In this document: positions 46,231 through 56,243 of the stretch, piece after piece
Position numbering within the stretch: the stretch's first letter is position 1
How the letters are laid out: every line of letters begins with the position of its first letter
Assembly: GCF_900086595.1 (NCBI RefSeq)
Contig: NZ_LT575472.1
Span: 1,585,514 to 1,649,513, forward strand
Length of the DNA: 64,000 bases
Source of the DNA: Clostridium nigeriense
Lineage (GTDB): Bacteria > Bacillota > Clostridia > Clostridiales > Clostridiaceae
Direction of reading: 5' to 3'
Position numbers and translations under genes: made by a program
The notes under the pieces: generated by a model
The model's database searches: none
What the model was told of the DNA's origin: nothing
Seen by the model: only the letters and a program-made list of their open reading frames with translations

Positions 46231-48268
46231 GCTGGCTAAAAATAATGCAAAAAAATCTATTAAAGATTATTTAATTTATTTTATAACTATAACAATATGC
46301 GTAAGCTTGTTTTATGCAATTACATCACTTTCAAGTTCAAGCTATGAGTTAATCACTGAGGCGTCTTATAACTTTAAAACTTTAAAATTAATATTGCAGT
46401 ATTCAACCTATGTGATTACAGCAATTCTTATTTTACTTGTAAGCTACGTAAATAAATATATGATTAGAAGGCGTCAAAGGGAATTTGCAACATATGTATT
46501 ACTTGGAGCTGAGCAAAAAAGTGTGGCATTAATGTTTTTTGTTGAAACGCTTGTAATTGGAATTTTAGCCATAATAGCAGGAATATTTGTAGGAACTTTA
46601 TTTTCTCAAGCAATTACAGCTATAGTTTTAATAAGTGCAAAACAAGAAATAATATTTAGCCTAAGATTATATATGGATACAGTATGTATTACATTTATAT
46701 TCTTTATATCTATGTTTTGTATAATAGGATTATATAATGTTATAGTTTTAAGGAAATTAAAACTTATAGATATGTTAAATGCTCATAAACAAGTTGAGTT
46801 TCAGTTTAAAAGAAGTGGAAAGGTATATAGCTCGATATTTGCTTTATCAGTAATTTTATATAGTATTTGTGGTAGTTGTACTATTAAAATATTAAATTCA
46901 AAGAATGATTATAGTCCAATATATTTGATGTATATAGGAGTATCTTTAATTACTTTTATAATAGGAACTTATGCTTTATTTTATTCAATTGCTTATATAA
47001 TGATTTATATAAAGGATAAATGGATTAATTTTAAGTATGAAGGAACAAATTTATTTTTAATAGGATCAATAGTATCTAAAATAAAAACAGCTCCAATATT
47101 AATGGCTACAATATCAATGACTTTTTTGGGAGCTATGATAAGTTTTATAATAACACTTGTAATGGCTCAATGGTCACTTGGATATTTAGAGATGAGAGTT
47201 CCATATGATATAGATATAAGAAATAATTATAATACAAGATTTTTAAAAGAAGCTAATATAAGGGATGTTAAAGAGCTACCTAAATTAGATTATAGCGAAG
47301 TTATAGATTATTTAAATAATACTGGATATGATTTGGAAAGTTACTGTGAGGTAGAAAAATATATAGTAAATATAGATGAAAATAATACATTTAATGTAGC
47401 AATAAGTTTAAGTGATTTTAATAAACTAAGAAGTATGCTAGGATATAAAGAAATAGAACTTAAAGAGAATGAGTTTACTACTCAATGGCATGGTGCTACT
47501 AATAATGAAGTAATAAATAATTATTTAAAGAAAAATTATCAGTTGAATATCAATGGGAAAATCTTTAATATTAGTGAGAATTCAAATTATAAAGAATCCA
47601 TTGGAGAAGGCTTTTACCACAAGAGAGATAATATTATAATCTTACCAGATAAAGTATGTGAAGAACTTGATTTTTTAGAAGTTAATTTTTTAGCTAATAT
47701 TGAAAATGAAATGAGTTATGAAGAGGCTGATGATTTTCAATATAATTATGTATATGAGTGGTTTAGAAAAAATAATTCTGAATTTGTTAAAAAGTATAGC
47801 AGTGAAAGTGATATAACAAAGAGTGTAATTTATACAAGAGTTAATTCCTTAGAAACCAATAATATTTTAAATATGACTTTAGCTATGAGGATTCTTGGAA
47901 TATATTTAGGAGTAGTACTTCTTATGATAAGTTTAACTATTTTATCCCTTAGTCAGCTTTCTGATTCTATTGAGCATAAGGATAGATTTAGTGTGCTTAA
48001 AAAACTAGGGGTTCAGGGTAAGGAAATAGATAAGATTATACTAAAACAAATTTCATTGTACTTCACAGTTCCTATAGCTATAGCAATGATTGGTGTTTCA
48101 ATATTTACATATAACTATTATTTATATTATAAGGATATAATTAATGTATATGTTGGTGATACTACTTTTATTTTAAGTATAGTTTTTGGTGTTACTTTGA
48201 TGATTATAGTTTATATATGTTATTTTGTTGGAACATATTATTCTTTTAAAAGGAATGTTAATGATTAA
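46220..48268 (+). CDS. BceB-type ABC transporter permease
   Basis: 682 aa from ATG 46220. Ten membrane helices are expected: one near 18-37, a cluster around 55-310, then a long extracellular domain of about 200 residues (roughly 325-545) and three C-terminal helices. The large outside domain between helices 7 and 8 is diagnostic of BceB. ATGs at 46211 and a GTG at 46208 are alternatives; GGCGGTG fits 46220 best. Ends the module; a large terminator follows. Confidence 0.9.
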   Translation: MYAKLAKNNAKKSIKDYLIYFITITICVSLFYAITSLSSSSYELITEASYNFKTLKLILQYSTYVITAILILLVSYVNKYMIRRRQREFATYVLLGAEQKSVALMFFVETLVIGILAIIAGIFVGTLFSQAITAIVLISAKQEIIFSLRLYMDTVCITFIFFISMFCIIGLYNVIVLRKLKLIDMLNAHKQVEFQFKRSGKVYSSIFALSVILYSICGSCTIKILNSKNDYSPIYLMYIGVSLITFIIGTYALFYSIAYIMIYIKDKWINFKYEGTNLFLIGSIVSKIKTAPILMATISMTFLGAMISFIITLVMAQWSLGYLEMRVPYDIDIRNNYNTRFLKEANIRDVKELPKLDYSEVIDYLNNTGYDLESYCEVEKYIVNIDENNTFNVAISLSDFNKLRSMLGYKEIELKENEFTTQWHGATNNEVINNYLKKNYQLNINGKIFNISENSNYKESIGEGFYHKRDNIIILPDKVCEELDFLEVNFLANIENEMSYEEADDFQYNYVYEWFRKNNSEFVKKYSSESDITKSVIYTRVNSLETNNILNMTLAMRILGIYLGVVLLMISLTILSLSQLSDSIEHKDRFSVLKKLGVQGKEIDKIILKQISLYFTVPIAIAMIGVSIFTYNYYLYYKDIINVYVGDTTFILSIVFGVTLMIIVYICYFVGTYYSFKRNVND

Positions 48269-48329
48269 ATTATAGGCTATTAGTTAATAATTTAGATATT
48301 TGAAGACTAGGATATTAAAATTATTTTAT

Positions 48330-48370
48330 AAAAAAGTAGTTTTATATTTAAATATAAAACTACTTTTTTT
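48330..48370. terminator. Large bidirectional terminator palindrome
   Basis: Nearly perfect 40-base palindrome centred at 48349-48350 (AAAAAAGTAGTTTT on the left, AAAACTACTTTTTT on the right) between the convergent permease and ilvE genes. Confidence 0.85.
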
Positions 48371-48399
48371 ATTTATAAATATTTTATTAAATAAAGACT

Positions 48400-49422
48400 T
48401 TAAACTTCAAATATCCAACCTTCAGGTCCTTCAATATCTCCAAATTGAATGCCACAAAGGATTCTATAAAGTTCCTTTATAACAGGGCCAACCTCTTTTT
48501 CACTATAGAAAACATGAAGTTCATTCTTATACTCTATGCCTCCAATAGGTGTAATAACAGCAGCAGTACCACAAGCACCTGCTTCTTTAAATTCATCTAA
48601 ATTATCAACATAAACATCTCTTTCATATACTGGCATATTCAAATAATCTCTAGCAATATCCATTAGGGAGTATTTAGTTATGCTTGGAAGAATTGATGGA
48701 GATTTTGGTGTAATAAATTCATTATTCTTAGTGATACCAAAGAAATTAGCAGCACCAACTTCTTCTATTTTAGTATGAGTTGCAGGATCAAGATAAATAC
48801 AATCCGCAAATCCTCTTTCAGCAGCAATTAAATGTGGATGTAATGAAGCTGCATAGTTTCCACCAACTTTTTGTCCACCTGTTCCTTGAGGAGCTGCTCT
48901 ATCATAGTCAGCTATCATAAAGTTACATGGAGCTAAGCCTTCTTTAAAGTATGGGCCAACAGGAACTGCAAATACACAGAATATGTACTCTGGTGCAGGT
49001 TTTACTCCAATATTATCTCCAACTCCTATCATAAAAGGTCTTAAATATAGTGTAGCTCCAGTACCATATGGCGGAACATAATGCTCATTAGCTCTAACAA
49101 CTTGCATACAAGCATCTATAAATTTATCTTCTGGTACTTCTGGCATAAGTAATTTTTTATTACTTTCATTCATTCTTTTAGCATTTCTGTCTACTCTAAA
49201 TAATTGAATTTTGCCATCTTTTCTTCTGTAAGCTTTTAACCCTTCAAAGCATTGTTGACCATAATGTAGAGCTGTAGAAGCTTCACTTATAGTTAACATA
49301 TTATCTTCTGTAAGTTTACCTTCGTCCCATTTTCCATCTTTCCAAACTGATACATATCTATAATCAGTTTTAATATAACTAAAACCAAGGTTATTCCAAT
49401 CAATATTAACATTTTTATTCAT
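48400..49422 (-). CDS. ilvE: Branched-chain amino acid aminotransferase
   Basis: PLP transaminase for leucine, isoleucine and valine. Seen: [15 protein letters not shown] near residue 55, the lysine region [14 protein letters not shown] (catalytic Lys upstream of GGNYA), and the [14 protein letters not shown]-terminal signature. 340 aa from ATG 49422, preceded by GGGAGGTAG; a longer frame adds six residues without RBS support. Single gene convergent to the Bce module. Class IV, long form. Confidence 0.95.
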   Translation of the reverse strand: MNKNVNIDWNNLGFSYIKTDYRYVSVWKDGKWDEGKLTEDNMLTISEASTALHYGQQCFEGLKAYRRKDGKIQLFRVDRNAKRMNESNKKLLMPEVPEDKFIDACMQVVRANEHYVPPYGTGATLYLRPFMIGVGDNIGVKPAPEYIFCVFAVPVGPYFKEGLAPCNFMIADYDRAAPQGTGGQKVGGNYAASLHPHLIAAERGFADCIYLDPATHTKIEEVGAANFFGITKNNEFITPKSPSILPSITKYSLMDIARDYLNMPVYERDVYVDNLDEFKEAGACGTAAVITPIGGIEYKNELHVFYSEKEVGPVIKELYRILCGIQFGDIEGPEGWIFEV

Positions 49423-49627
49423 AAATACTACCTCCCTCATGGTTTTTATATTATTTTATCACTTGTTAATTAATTAATAAACTTTTTATGTGAAAAATAT
49501 ATAAATTTATTTAATATTGAAGTTTTTTCTAAAAAATTGTATAGTAGTATTAGGAAAAAAATGTAGAGATTACTTTTTATTAGCTTACAATTAAAAAATT
49601 TACATAAAGGAAAGGACGTGCAGTAAG

Positions 49628-50005
49628 ATGCAAAAAGAAATTATTTCAACACCTAATGCTCCAGCAGCAATAGGACCTTATTCACAAGGAATTAAAATAG
49701 GAGATATGGTGTTTACATCTGGACAACTTCCAGTTAACCCAGCTACAGGAGAAGCTGTAACAGAAATTAAGGCAGCAACTAAACAATCTTTAGAAAACGT
49801 TAAAGCTGTTTTAGAACAAGCTGGTAGTAGCTTAGATAAAGTGGTTAAAGTAGTAGTATTTATTAAGGATATGAATGACTTTGCACAAGTAAATGAAGTT
49901 TATGGACAATATTTCACTGAAAATGCACCAGCAAGAAGCTGTGTTGAAGTTGCTAGACTTCCTAAGGATTGTGTAGTAGAAATAGAAGCTATTGCATCAT
50001 TATAA
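49628..50005 (+). CDS. ridA: RidA family enamine/imine deaminase
   Basis: 125 aa. Removes reactive 2-aminoacrylate-type enamines formed by PLP enzymes, releasing ammonia. Family core seen: [28 protein letters not shown] and [22 protein letters not shown], with the key Arg near residue 105. AAAGGAAAGG precedes the ATG. It is next to ilvE on the opposite strand, a common functional neighbour. Confidence 0.95.
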   Translation: MQKEIISTPNAPAAIGPYSQGIKIGDMVFTSGQLPVNPATGEAVTEIKAATKQSLENVKAVLEQAGSSLDKVVKVVVFIKDMNDFAQVNEVYGQYFTENAPARSCVEVARLPKDCVVEIEAIASL

Positions 50006-50006
50006 T

Positions 50007-50037
50007 TGTAAATAGGAGCCTAAGGCTCCTATTTACA
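50007..50037. terminator. Bidirectional terminator
   Basis: 14-bp perfect stem TGTAAATAGGAGCC (50007-50020)/GGCTCCTATTTACA (50024-50037), loop TAA, shared by convergent ridA and the DNA-repair gene. Confidence 0.85.
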
Positions 50038-50766
50038 TTCAGTTAAGTTATTCCAATATCTTTTAGGCATAGAGCGTTTTTGCAGTTTTAAATTTATTCT
50101 TTCCTTTATAGTAGTAGATTTAAAATAATTTCTCCAAAGATCTTCAAATTCATCATTATAGTTTCTTAAAGAATTGTACATGTCATTATCCATTTCCATA
50201 ATCTCAAAAGTATCCTTATTATAAATAGAAGCTAGATTTCTTTTTATATCATGTATAATCCAATATTCATTTTTAAATCTATTTTGGAAATGGGGAGAAA
50301 TAAGCTCAAGTATATTATTATCTGGTTCTATTGATGAATATAAAAATTTATTATTAATTAATGAAAATCTAACAAAGCCTGTAAACCTATGAGCTTCTAA
50401 TTTTACTCTTCTTTCTACTAAATCTAATTCCCTAACTTCATGTAAATGTAAATACTTATGAATATCACTGCCTATTTTAAAAGCAATTTTTAAATATTTA
50501 AAACATAAAAGTCCCTTGTTCTTATAATTAGATAAATATAGTGTATATATTTTATTTAATGCATAAGGATCAATTTTACATACAATAGCATCTTTAACTT
50601 TATTGTATTTAACTAAATCTGTATCTATATAAACTATTCTAGTTAACATATCAACAGGGGTAGAGGTATCAGTACCTATATAAGTTAATTCTTCTTTTGA
50701 ATAAAAAGCATAATGTATTGCAGATAAAAAACCTTCAAAAGAATCTTCATAAATTAATTTTAACAT
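50029..50766 (-). CDS. TIGR03915-type putative DNA repair protein
   Basis: 245 aa. The N-terminus LKLIYEDSFEGFLSAIHYAFYSKE and the WIIHDIKRNLASIYNK/RYWNNLTE end match the TIGR03915 family, found only as the partner of a radical SAM protein (TIGR03916). No catalytic motif is visible. Starts 12 bases after its partner's end, with GGTGGTGAAT upstream, so both are on the same transcript. Control by LexA is suggested by the SOS box upstream of the partner. Biochemistry unknown. Confidence 0.82.
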   Translation of the reverse strand: MLKLIYEDSFEGFLSAIHYAFYSKEELTYIGTDTSTPVDMLTRIVYIDTDLVKYNKVKDAIVCKIDPYALNKIYTLYLSNYKNKGLLCFKYLKIAFKIGSDIHKYLHLHEVRELDLVERRVKLEAHRFTGFVRFSLINNKFLYSSIEPDNNILELISPHFQNRFKNEYWIIHDIKRNLASIYNKDTFEIMEMDNDMYNSLRNYNDEFEDLWRNYFKSTTIKERINLKLQKRSMPKRYWNNLTECK

Positions 50767-50778
50767 TTATTCACCACC

Positions 50779-52128
50779 TTATAATTCACCAGTAATAGAT
50801 GTTATTTTATCTTTTGGAAGGAGAATTTTTTTAGGTTCAGGAAGAAGTATATTATTAGAAGAAGTAGTATATATATTATCAAAAAAGGATAATTGAGTTG
50901 AATTTTCATCATCTAATTTAGGTTTATCCATATAAAGCAAACGATTTTTGATTTTCTCATCATTAAAGGAAACATCTCCATAGTATTTCCCTTTGCAAGT
51001 AATAAAATATTTAGCTCTTTTTAAGACAACTCCTATCTTTTTTAAATCTTCAAAGGAAAGACTGTGAACTTTTCTAGTAATTAATATTCTTCTAGCAGAA
51101 CGAACTCCAATTCCAGGAATTCTAAGCAATTCATCATAGGAAACTTTATTTATTTCCATTGGAAAGTTATTTATATTATTTAAAGCCCACGAAGTTTTAG
51201 GATCAAAATTTAAATCAAAATTTTCATCTTCATCTTTTAATAGTTCTTTAGCTTTAAAGCCATAAAATCTTAAGAGCCAATCTGCTTGATAAAGCCTGTG
51301 CTCCCTAACTAAAGGAGGATGGGTTATATCAGGCAAAGCTTTTTCATTTTTAACAACTGGTACATATGCAGAATAATAAACTCTTTTTAAATTAAATTTA
51401 TTATATAGATTTTCTGATAAGTTTAAAATTTTAAAATCACTTTCTGGTGTTGCGCCAACAATAAGTTGAGTGCTTTGACCTCCTGGAACAAATAATGGTG
51501 TAGACTTTATCTTTTTCTTTAAATCCTTAGTTTCTAGAATATTATTTTTTATTATATTCATAGGTGCTAATATATTCTCTTTAGTCTTTTGAGGTGCAAG
51601 TAGCTTTAAACTAGAAGCAGAAGGAAGTTCAATATTAACGCTCATTCTATCAACAAACTTACCAGCTTCTTTTATTAAAGATTCATCTGCACCAGGTATA
51701 GCCTTTAAGTGTATGTAGCCATTAAAATTTTCTTCTAACCTCAATTTTTTAACTACTGAAAGTAGAAGTTCCATTGTATAGTTAGGATTTTTAAAAATTG
51801 CAGAGCTTAAGAATAATCCTTCAATATAGTTTCTTTTATAAAAGTTAATAGTTAAATCTACAACTTCCTCAGGTGTAAAAGCGGCTCTAGGAACATCTTT
51901 AGATGAAGCATTTATACAGTATTTGCAATTAAAAATACAATAATTAGTTAATAATATTTTTAATAATGAAATACATCTTCCATCAGCTGTAAAGCTATGA
52001 CATATTCCACTATTTGCTGCATTTCCTAAACCATCATTAGAGTTCTTTCTTTTAGAACCAGAAGAGGAACAAGACACATCGTATTTTGCAGCAGCTGAAA
52101 GTATATTAAGTTTTTCTTTTATATCCAT
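50779..52128 (-). CDS. Radical SAM putative DNA modification/repair protein (TIGR03916)
   Basis: 449 aa. Radical SAM cluster CIFNCKYC (about residues 68-75), then a TIM-barrel core, and a C-terminal helix-hairpin-helix DNA-binding region (DELLRIPGIGVRSARRILITR, about 330-350). Radical SAM plus HhH suggests chemistry on damaged DNA, as in spore photoproduct lyase, but the lesion is unknown. First gene of the pair; the promoter contains a perfect LexA-type box. Confidence 0.86.
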   Translation of the reverse strand: MDIKEKLNILSAAAKYDVSCSSSGSKRKNSNDGLGNAANSGICHSFTADGRCISLLKILLTNYCIFNCKYCINASSKDVPRAAFTPEEVVDLTINFYKRNYIEGLFLSSAIFKNPNYTMELLLSVVKKLRLEENFNGYIHLKAIPGADESLIKEAGKFVDRMSVNIELPSASSLKLLAPQKTKENILAPMNIIKNNILETKDLKKKIKSTPLFVPGGQSTQLIVGATPESDFKILNLSENLYNKFNLKRVYYSAYVPVVKNEKALPDITHPPLVREHRLYQADWLLRFYGFKAKELLKDEDENFDLNFDPKTSWALNNINNFPMEINKVSYDELLRIPGIGVRSARRILITRKVHSLSFEDLKKIGVVLKRAKYFITCKGKYYGDVSFNDEKIKNRLLYMDKPKLDDENSTQLSFFDNIYTTSSNNILLPEPKKILLPKDKITSITGEL

Positions 52129-52157
52129 AAAATCACCTACAAAAAGTATTTATTATC

Positions 52158-52186
52158 ATTATACAGAACATATGTTCTTTGTTCAA
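52158..52186 (-). promoter_or_regulatory. SOS promoter of the DNA-repair pair
   Basis: On the minus strand: TTGAAC (52186-52181), 17 bases, TATAAT (52163-52158). The spacer contains a LexA box. Confidence 0.82.
52165..52178. promoter_or_regulatory. LexA (SOS) box
   Basis: AGAACATATGTTCT, a perfect palindrome with core GAAC-N4-GTTC, the Gram-positive LexA consensus, exactly between -35 and -10. Confidence 0.85.
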
Positions 52187-52268
52187 GAGATTATTAAAAA
52201 ATATCAAAGGAATAAAAAAGATAATATTGGAAATTATAACAAGTGAGAAAAGTTAAGGAGGAATAAAT

Positions 52269-52517
52269 GTGTTTAATATAATGATTATAAAATTAGAACC
52301 TAGAATTTCAGTAGCACCAACAGTACAGGAAATATTAACAAAGTATGGATGTGTAATTCACACTAGATTAGGATTACATGAAGCAACTAAAGATACTTGT
52401 TCTAATTCAGGATTAATAATATTGAATTTAATGAATGAAGAGAAAGAGCAAATAAATAAATTGAAGGAAGAATTAGAAATTCTAAAGGGAGTTACAACAA
52501 AGTTAATAGAGATATAA
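52269..52517 (+). CDS. Small ACT-like protein related to TM1266 family
   Basis: 82 aa. Pattern IIKLEPRISVAPTVQEILTKYGCVIHTRLGLHEA...GLIILNLM...INKLKEELEILKGV parallels TM1266-type proteins (compare the protein at 11240: R.GIP, SIISIVVVG, INSLTGKL, EGV), with a Cys-containing loop inserted. GTG start at 52269 follows AAGGAGG. Role unknown; the homologue is tied to hydrogenase maturation, but there is no hydrogenase gene here. Single gene with a hairpin after it. Confidence 0.65.
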   Translation: MFNIMIIKLEPRISVAPTVQEILTKYGCVIHTRLGLHEATKDTCSNSGLIILNLMNEEKEQINKLKEELEILKGVTTKLIEI

Positions 52518-52531
52518 GAAGATTAATTAAG

Positions 52532-52568
52532 AAAAGTATTAACTGTTTTAATCATAGTTAATACTTTC
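52532..52568 (+). terminator. Weak terminator hairpin
   Basis: AAAAGTATTAACT (52532-52544)/AGTTAATACTTTC (52556-52568), without a clean T run. Confidence 0.5.
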
Positions 52569-52711
52569 TGTATATTTAAAAGCAAGTATATTTACACTTA
52601 TAATAAAATATATATAAATATTGGATATTTTTTACTTGCAAATAATTTAATTATATTTATAATTATTATTGCTAAATAAGGATTATTAAATAAAGAAAGG
52701 AAGATAGGGAA

Positions 52712-53764
52712 ATGAGTAAATTTAAAAAAGTAGCTGTATTACTTTTTAGTATATTATTTACTGCATCACTTTTTGTAGGATGTAAAAAAAGTGATAAAAA
52801 AACGATTAATGTTTTAAATTATGGAGAAAACATAGCAGATGGAATAATTAAAGAATTTGAAGATAAGTATAATGTAAAAGTAAATTATAAGACTTTTGAT
52901 GATATGGAAACTATGTACATAGAAGTTTCTTCAGGAAAAACTAAATGGGATGCTGTTTTAGTAGCTGACTACATGGCTGACAGAATGATTCAAGAAGGAT
53001 TACTTCAGAAGATAAATAAAGAAAATATTCCAAATATAAAAGAGATGAGTGAAAGTGATATGGGTCAACCTTATGATCCTAATAATGATTATACTGTACC
53101 ATATATGAATGGAACTATAGGAATTATATACAATAAAGATTTAGTTGATGATACAGTTGATAGCTGGGACATAATGTGGAATGAGAAATATAAAAAACAA
53201 ATTTTTGTTTTAGATGCTCAAAGAGATGCTATAGGAATGGCATTAAAAAAATTAGGATATTCATTAAACTCTACTAATGAAAAAGAACTTGAAGAAGCTA
53301 AGAATTTGTTAATAAAGCAAAAGCCTTTAGTATTAAAATACGGTGCTGATGAAGTTAAAGACTTAATGACCTCAGGGGAAGCAGCTATTGCCATGATATG
53401 GTCTGGAGAAGGTTTAACTTTAGCAGATGAAAATGAAAATCTAGAATATATAATACCTAAGGAAGGTGCTAATTACTGGCTAGATTCTTGGGCAATTCCA
53501 GCAAATGCAAATGATAAGGATACTGCTGAAGCTTTTATTAACTTTGTAAGTGGTAAGGATAATGCTTATAAAATTGCAGAAGAAATAGGATATACTACTC
53601 CAAACAAACTAGCAATGGAAGAACAACCAGAGGAAGTAAGAAACAATGAAGGAGCATATATGCCAAAAGAAGTCATGGAAAGATGTGAAATTTATAAATA
53701 CTTGCCTCAAGATAAATTAAGATTATATGAAGATGTTTGGAATGCTGTAAAAACAGCAGATTAA
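52712..53764 (+). CDS. PotD-like polyamine-binding lipoprotein (orphan)
   Basis: 350 aa extracytoplasmic solute-binding protein. Signal peptide with lipobox LFVGC (Cys about residue 24) anchors it to the membrane. Spermidine/putrescine-binding family features: TINVLNYGENIADGIIKEFE, TFDDMETMYIEV, VPYMNGTIGIIYNKD, WLDSWAIPANA. AAGGAAGATAGG precedes the ATG. No potA, B or C gene is adjacent, so it either feeds a transporter encoded elsewhere or binds another ligand. Confidence 0.88.
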   Translation: MSKFKKVAVLLFSILFTASLFVGCKKSDKKTINVLNYGENIADGIIKEFEDKYNVKVNYKTFDDMETMYIEVSSGKTKWDAVLVADYMADRMIQEGLLQKINKENIPNIKEMSESDMGQPYDPNNDYTVPYMNGTIGIIYNKDLVDDTVDSWDIMWNEKYKKQIFVLDAQRDAIGMALKKLGYSLNSTNEKELEEAKNLLIKQKPLVLKYGADEVKDLMTSGEAAIAMIWSGEGLTLADENENLEYIIPKEGANYWLDSWAIPANANDKDTAEAFINFVSGKDNAYKIAEEIGYTTPNKLAMEEQPEEVRNNEGAYMPKEVMERCEIYKYLPQDKLRLYEDVWNAVKTAD

Positions 53765-53875
53765 TTAAAATTTTATTAAAAAATATTAATATTACATTAA
53801 GTAAATAGAATAAATAAACTATTAATAGTATAATATTAATAACATCTATTAATAACATAGGAGTTGGTTAGTATT

Positions 53876-54433
53876 ATGGATAGAATTATAGATTTTAATG
53901 AACTAAAAAACAGAGTTAATGATAAAGATGTAGATAAGTTTGAATCATATATTTATAACTTGTATTATGATATGTCTTCAGGAAAATTAAATATGTCAGA
54001 CTTCACTAAAAAGATGATGGAATACATGGAAGAAAACAATATATCGCAAGATAAATTTTTAAAGATGCAAACAAAGCTTATGGAGAGATATGGGTTTGAT
54101 GCTTCTGGTATCGAAGAACAACTTAAATCCTTAGGGTTAAATAATGTGATTCCAGGGGCTGGAGATATAGAAAAAATAAGAAAGAATATGAGTTTCCAAG
54201 AAAAATATAAGGATAGAATTAAGGTTTCCACAGTCAATAATTACTATATAAAAAATGATAAAAATAATGTAGATATATTAACTGATGGAGAAAAGTTAAT
54301 TCTAACTAGTGAAGGAAAAATAGACTTAAATGATTTAGAACTAAATGATTTCTTATGTTCATATAAAAAGCTTATAGACAATAAAACTTTAAAAATTTCT
54401 ATTTGTGAAAATATTAAAGAATATGAATACTAA
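53876..54433 (+). CDS. DUF3867-like hypothetical protein
   Basis: 185 aa acidic soluble protein, MDRIIDFNELKNRVNDKDVDKFESYIYNLYY, with helical N-terminal two-thirds and a short strand-rich end; resembles the clostridial DUF3867 family of unknown function. ATG 53876 chosen because AGGAG lies upstream and the family starts MDRIIDF; the frame continues to 53864. Single gene with a terminator following. Confidence 0.72.
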   Translation: MDRIIDFNELKNRVNDKDVDKFESYIYNLYYDMSSGKLNMSDFTKKMMEYMEENNISQDKFLKMQTKLMERYGFDASGIEEQLKSLGLNNVIPGAGDIEKIRKNMSFQEKYKDRIKVSTVNNYYIKNDKNNVDILTDGEKLILTSEGKIDLNDLELNDFLCSYKKLIDNKTLKISICENIKEYEY

Positions 54434-54480
54434 AATTGTTAAAAAAAATCTATTTATTTTCTTACATTATAGTTTATAAT

Positions 54481-54515
54481 AAATAAGGTATGATATTAAT
54501 CATGCCTTATTTTTA
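54481..54515 (+). terminator. Terminator after DUF3867 gene
   Basis: AAATAAGGTATGA (54481-54493)/TCATGCCTTATTT (54500-54512), one G-U pair, then TT. Confidence 0.8.
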
Positions 54516-54589
54516 ATTTAAAAAATTATAAAAATTGTGTTTTGTGAATGACTTTTTATTAAATAGATATAACTTCAGGAGGATAATAA

Positions 54590-56146
54590 ATGAGTGTATT
54601 AACAGTTAAGGATATGAGCCATGGTTTTGGTGATAGAGCAATATTTGAAGATGTGTCCTTTAGATTATTAAAGGGAGAGCATGTTGGATTAATTGGTGCC
54701 AATGGTGAAGGAAAATCAACTTTTATGAGCATAGTTACAAATAAACTTATGCCAGATGAAGGAAAAGTTATTTGGTCAAATAATGTTAGAGTTGGGTATA
54801 TGGATCAACATGCAGCCTTAGAAAAAGGACAAAGCATTAGAGATGCTTTAAGAGATGCATTTAAATATCTTTTTGATTTAGAAATGGAAATGAATTCTCT
54901 TTATGAAAAAATGGGAGATTGTACTCCAGAAGAATTAGAAAAAATGCTTGAAAGAACAGCAGTTATTCAAGATCTTTTAGATCATAATGGATTTTACATA
55001 ATAGATGCAAAAGTTGAAGAAGTAGCAAAGGGACTTGGACTTTTAGATTTAGGATTAGATAGAGATGTAGATGATTTATCAGGTGGACAAAGAACTAAAA
55101 TACTTTTAGGTAAGTTATTACTTCAAAATCCAGATATTTTACTTTTAGATGAGCCTACTAACTACTTAGATGAAGAACATATTGAGTGGCTTAAGAGATA
55201 TCTTCAAAATTATGAAAATGCATTTATATTAATATCTCACGATATACCATTTTTAAATTCTGTAGTTAACTTAATATATCATGTTGAAGAAAGAAAACTA
55301 ACTAGATATGTTGGTGACTATAACGAATTTAAGAGATTATATGAAGAAAATAAAAAGAGATTAGAAGCAGCATACGAAAAGCAACAAAAGGAAATAGCTA
55401 GATTAGAAGATTTCGTTGCTAGAAATAAAGCAAATGTTGCAACAGCAAATATGGCTAAATCAAGACAAAAGAAATTAGATAAAATGGAAGTTATAGAACT
55501 TTCAAAAGAAAAACCAAAGCCTGAGTTTAACTTTAAACCAGCAAGAACTTCAGGGAAAATCATATTTGAAACTAAGGATTTAGTTATAGGATATGATTCA
55601 CCATTAACTAAGCCTCTAAACTTATATATGGAGAGAGGTCAAAAAATAGCTTTAGTTGGTGCAAATGGACTTGGAAAAAGTACATTATTAAAAAGTTTGC
55701 TTGGGAAAATTAGTCCTTTAAGTGGAGAAGTACATTTAGGAGACTATCAACATATAGGATACTTTGAGCAAGAAGATAGAGAGAAAAATACCAATACTTG
55801 TATAGAAGAAGTATGGCAAGAGTTCCCAAGTAAAACGCAATACGAAATAAGAGCTGCTCTTGCAAAATGCGGATTAACAACTAAGCAATTAGAATCAAAA
55901 ATAATGGTTTTATCAGGAGGAGAAGCAGCTAAGGTAAGACTATGTAAGATTTTAAATACAGAAACAAATATATTAATCCTTGATGAGCCTACCAACCACT
56001 TAGATGTAGATGCAAAAGACGAATTAAAGAGAGCATTAAAAGAATATAAAGGTTCAATTTTACTAGTATCTCACGAACCAGAATTCTATAGAGATGTAGT
56101 AACAGAAATATGGAACTGCGAGGATTGGACTACAAAAATTGTATAG
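54590..56146 (+). CDS. ABC-F family ATPase (YkpA/YbiT-like)
   Basis: 518 aa, soluble, two ABC domains without membrane helices. Walker A motifs GANGEGKS (36-43) and GANGLGKS; signatures LSGGQRTK and LSGGEAAK; Walker B LLLDEPTNYLD and LILDEPTNHLD. The linker between domains (AAYEKQQKEIARLEDFVARNKANVATANMAKSR) is the P-site tRNA interaction motif region. ABC-F proteins act on ribosomes, in translation control or antibiotic protection; the YkpA/YbiT-like length and linker favour the housekeeping type. GGAGG precedes the ATG. Confidence 0.9.
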   Translation: MSVLTVKDMSHGFGDRAIFEDVSFRLLKGEHVGLIGANGEGKSTFMSIVTNKLMPDEGKVIWSNNVRVGYMDQHAALEKGQSIRDALRDAFKYLFDLEMEMNSLYEKMGDCTPEELEKMLERTAVIQDLLDHNGFYIIDAKVEEVAKGLGLLDLGLDRDVDDLSGGQRTKILLGKLLLQNPDILLLDEPTNYLDEEHIEWLKRYLQNYENAFILISHDIPFLNSVVNLIYHVEERKLTRYVGDYNEFKRLYEENKKRLEAAYEKQQKEIARLEDFVARNKANVATANMAKSRQKKLDKMEVIELSKEKPKPEFNFKPARTSGKIIFETKDLVIGYDSPLTKPLNLYMERGQKIALVGANGLGKSTLLKSLLGKISPLSGEVHLGDYQHIGYFEQEDREKNTNTCIEEVWQEFPSKTQYEIRAALAKCGLTTKQLESKIMVLSGGEAAKVRLCKILNTETNILILDEPTNHLDVDAKDELKRALKEYKGSILLVSHEPEFYRDVVTEIWNCEDWTTKIV

Positions 56147-56157
56147 TTAAAGACTAG

Positions 56158-56187
56158 AAGAGTTGGTGTGAACACTAACTCTTTTTT
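56158..56187 (+). terminator. Terminator after ABC-F gene
   Basis: AAGAGTTGGTG (56158-56168)/CACTAACTCTT (56173-56183), then T's. Confidence 0.85.
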
Positions 56188-56243
56188 ACAGTAATTTTAT
56201 TATATGATATTATCGTTATATATTAGTTAAGGAGATAATAATT

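Noticed and set aside
48300..48482. 60-codon ORF across the terminator between the Bce module and ilvE
   Set aside because: It consists mainly of the terminator palindrome and ilvE antisense; no real start context.
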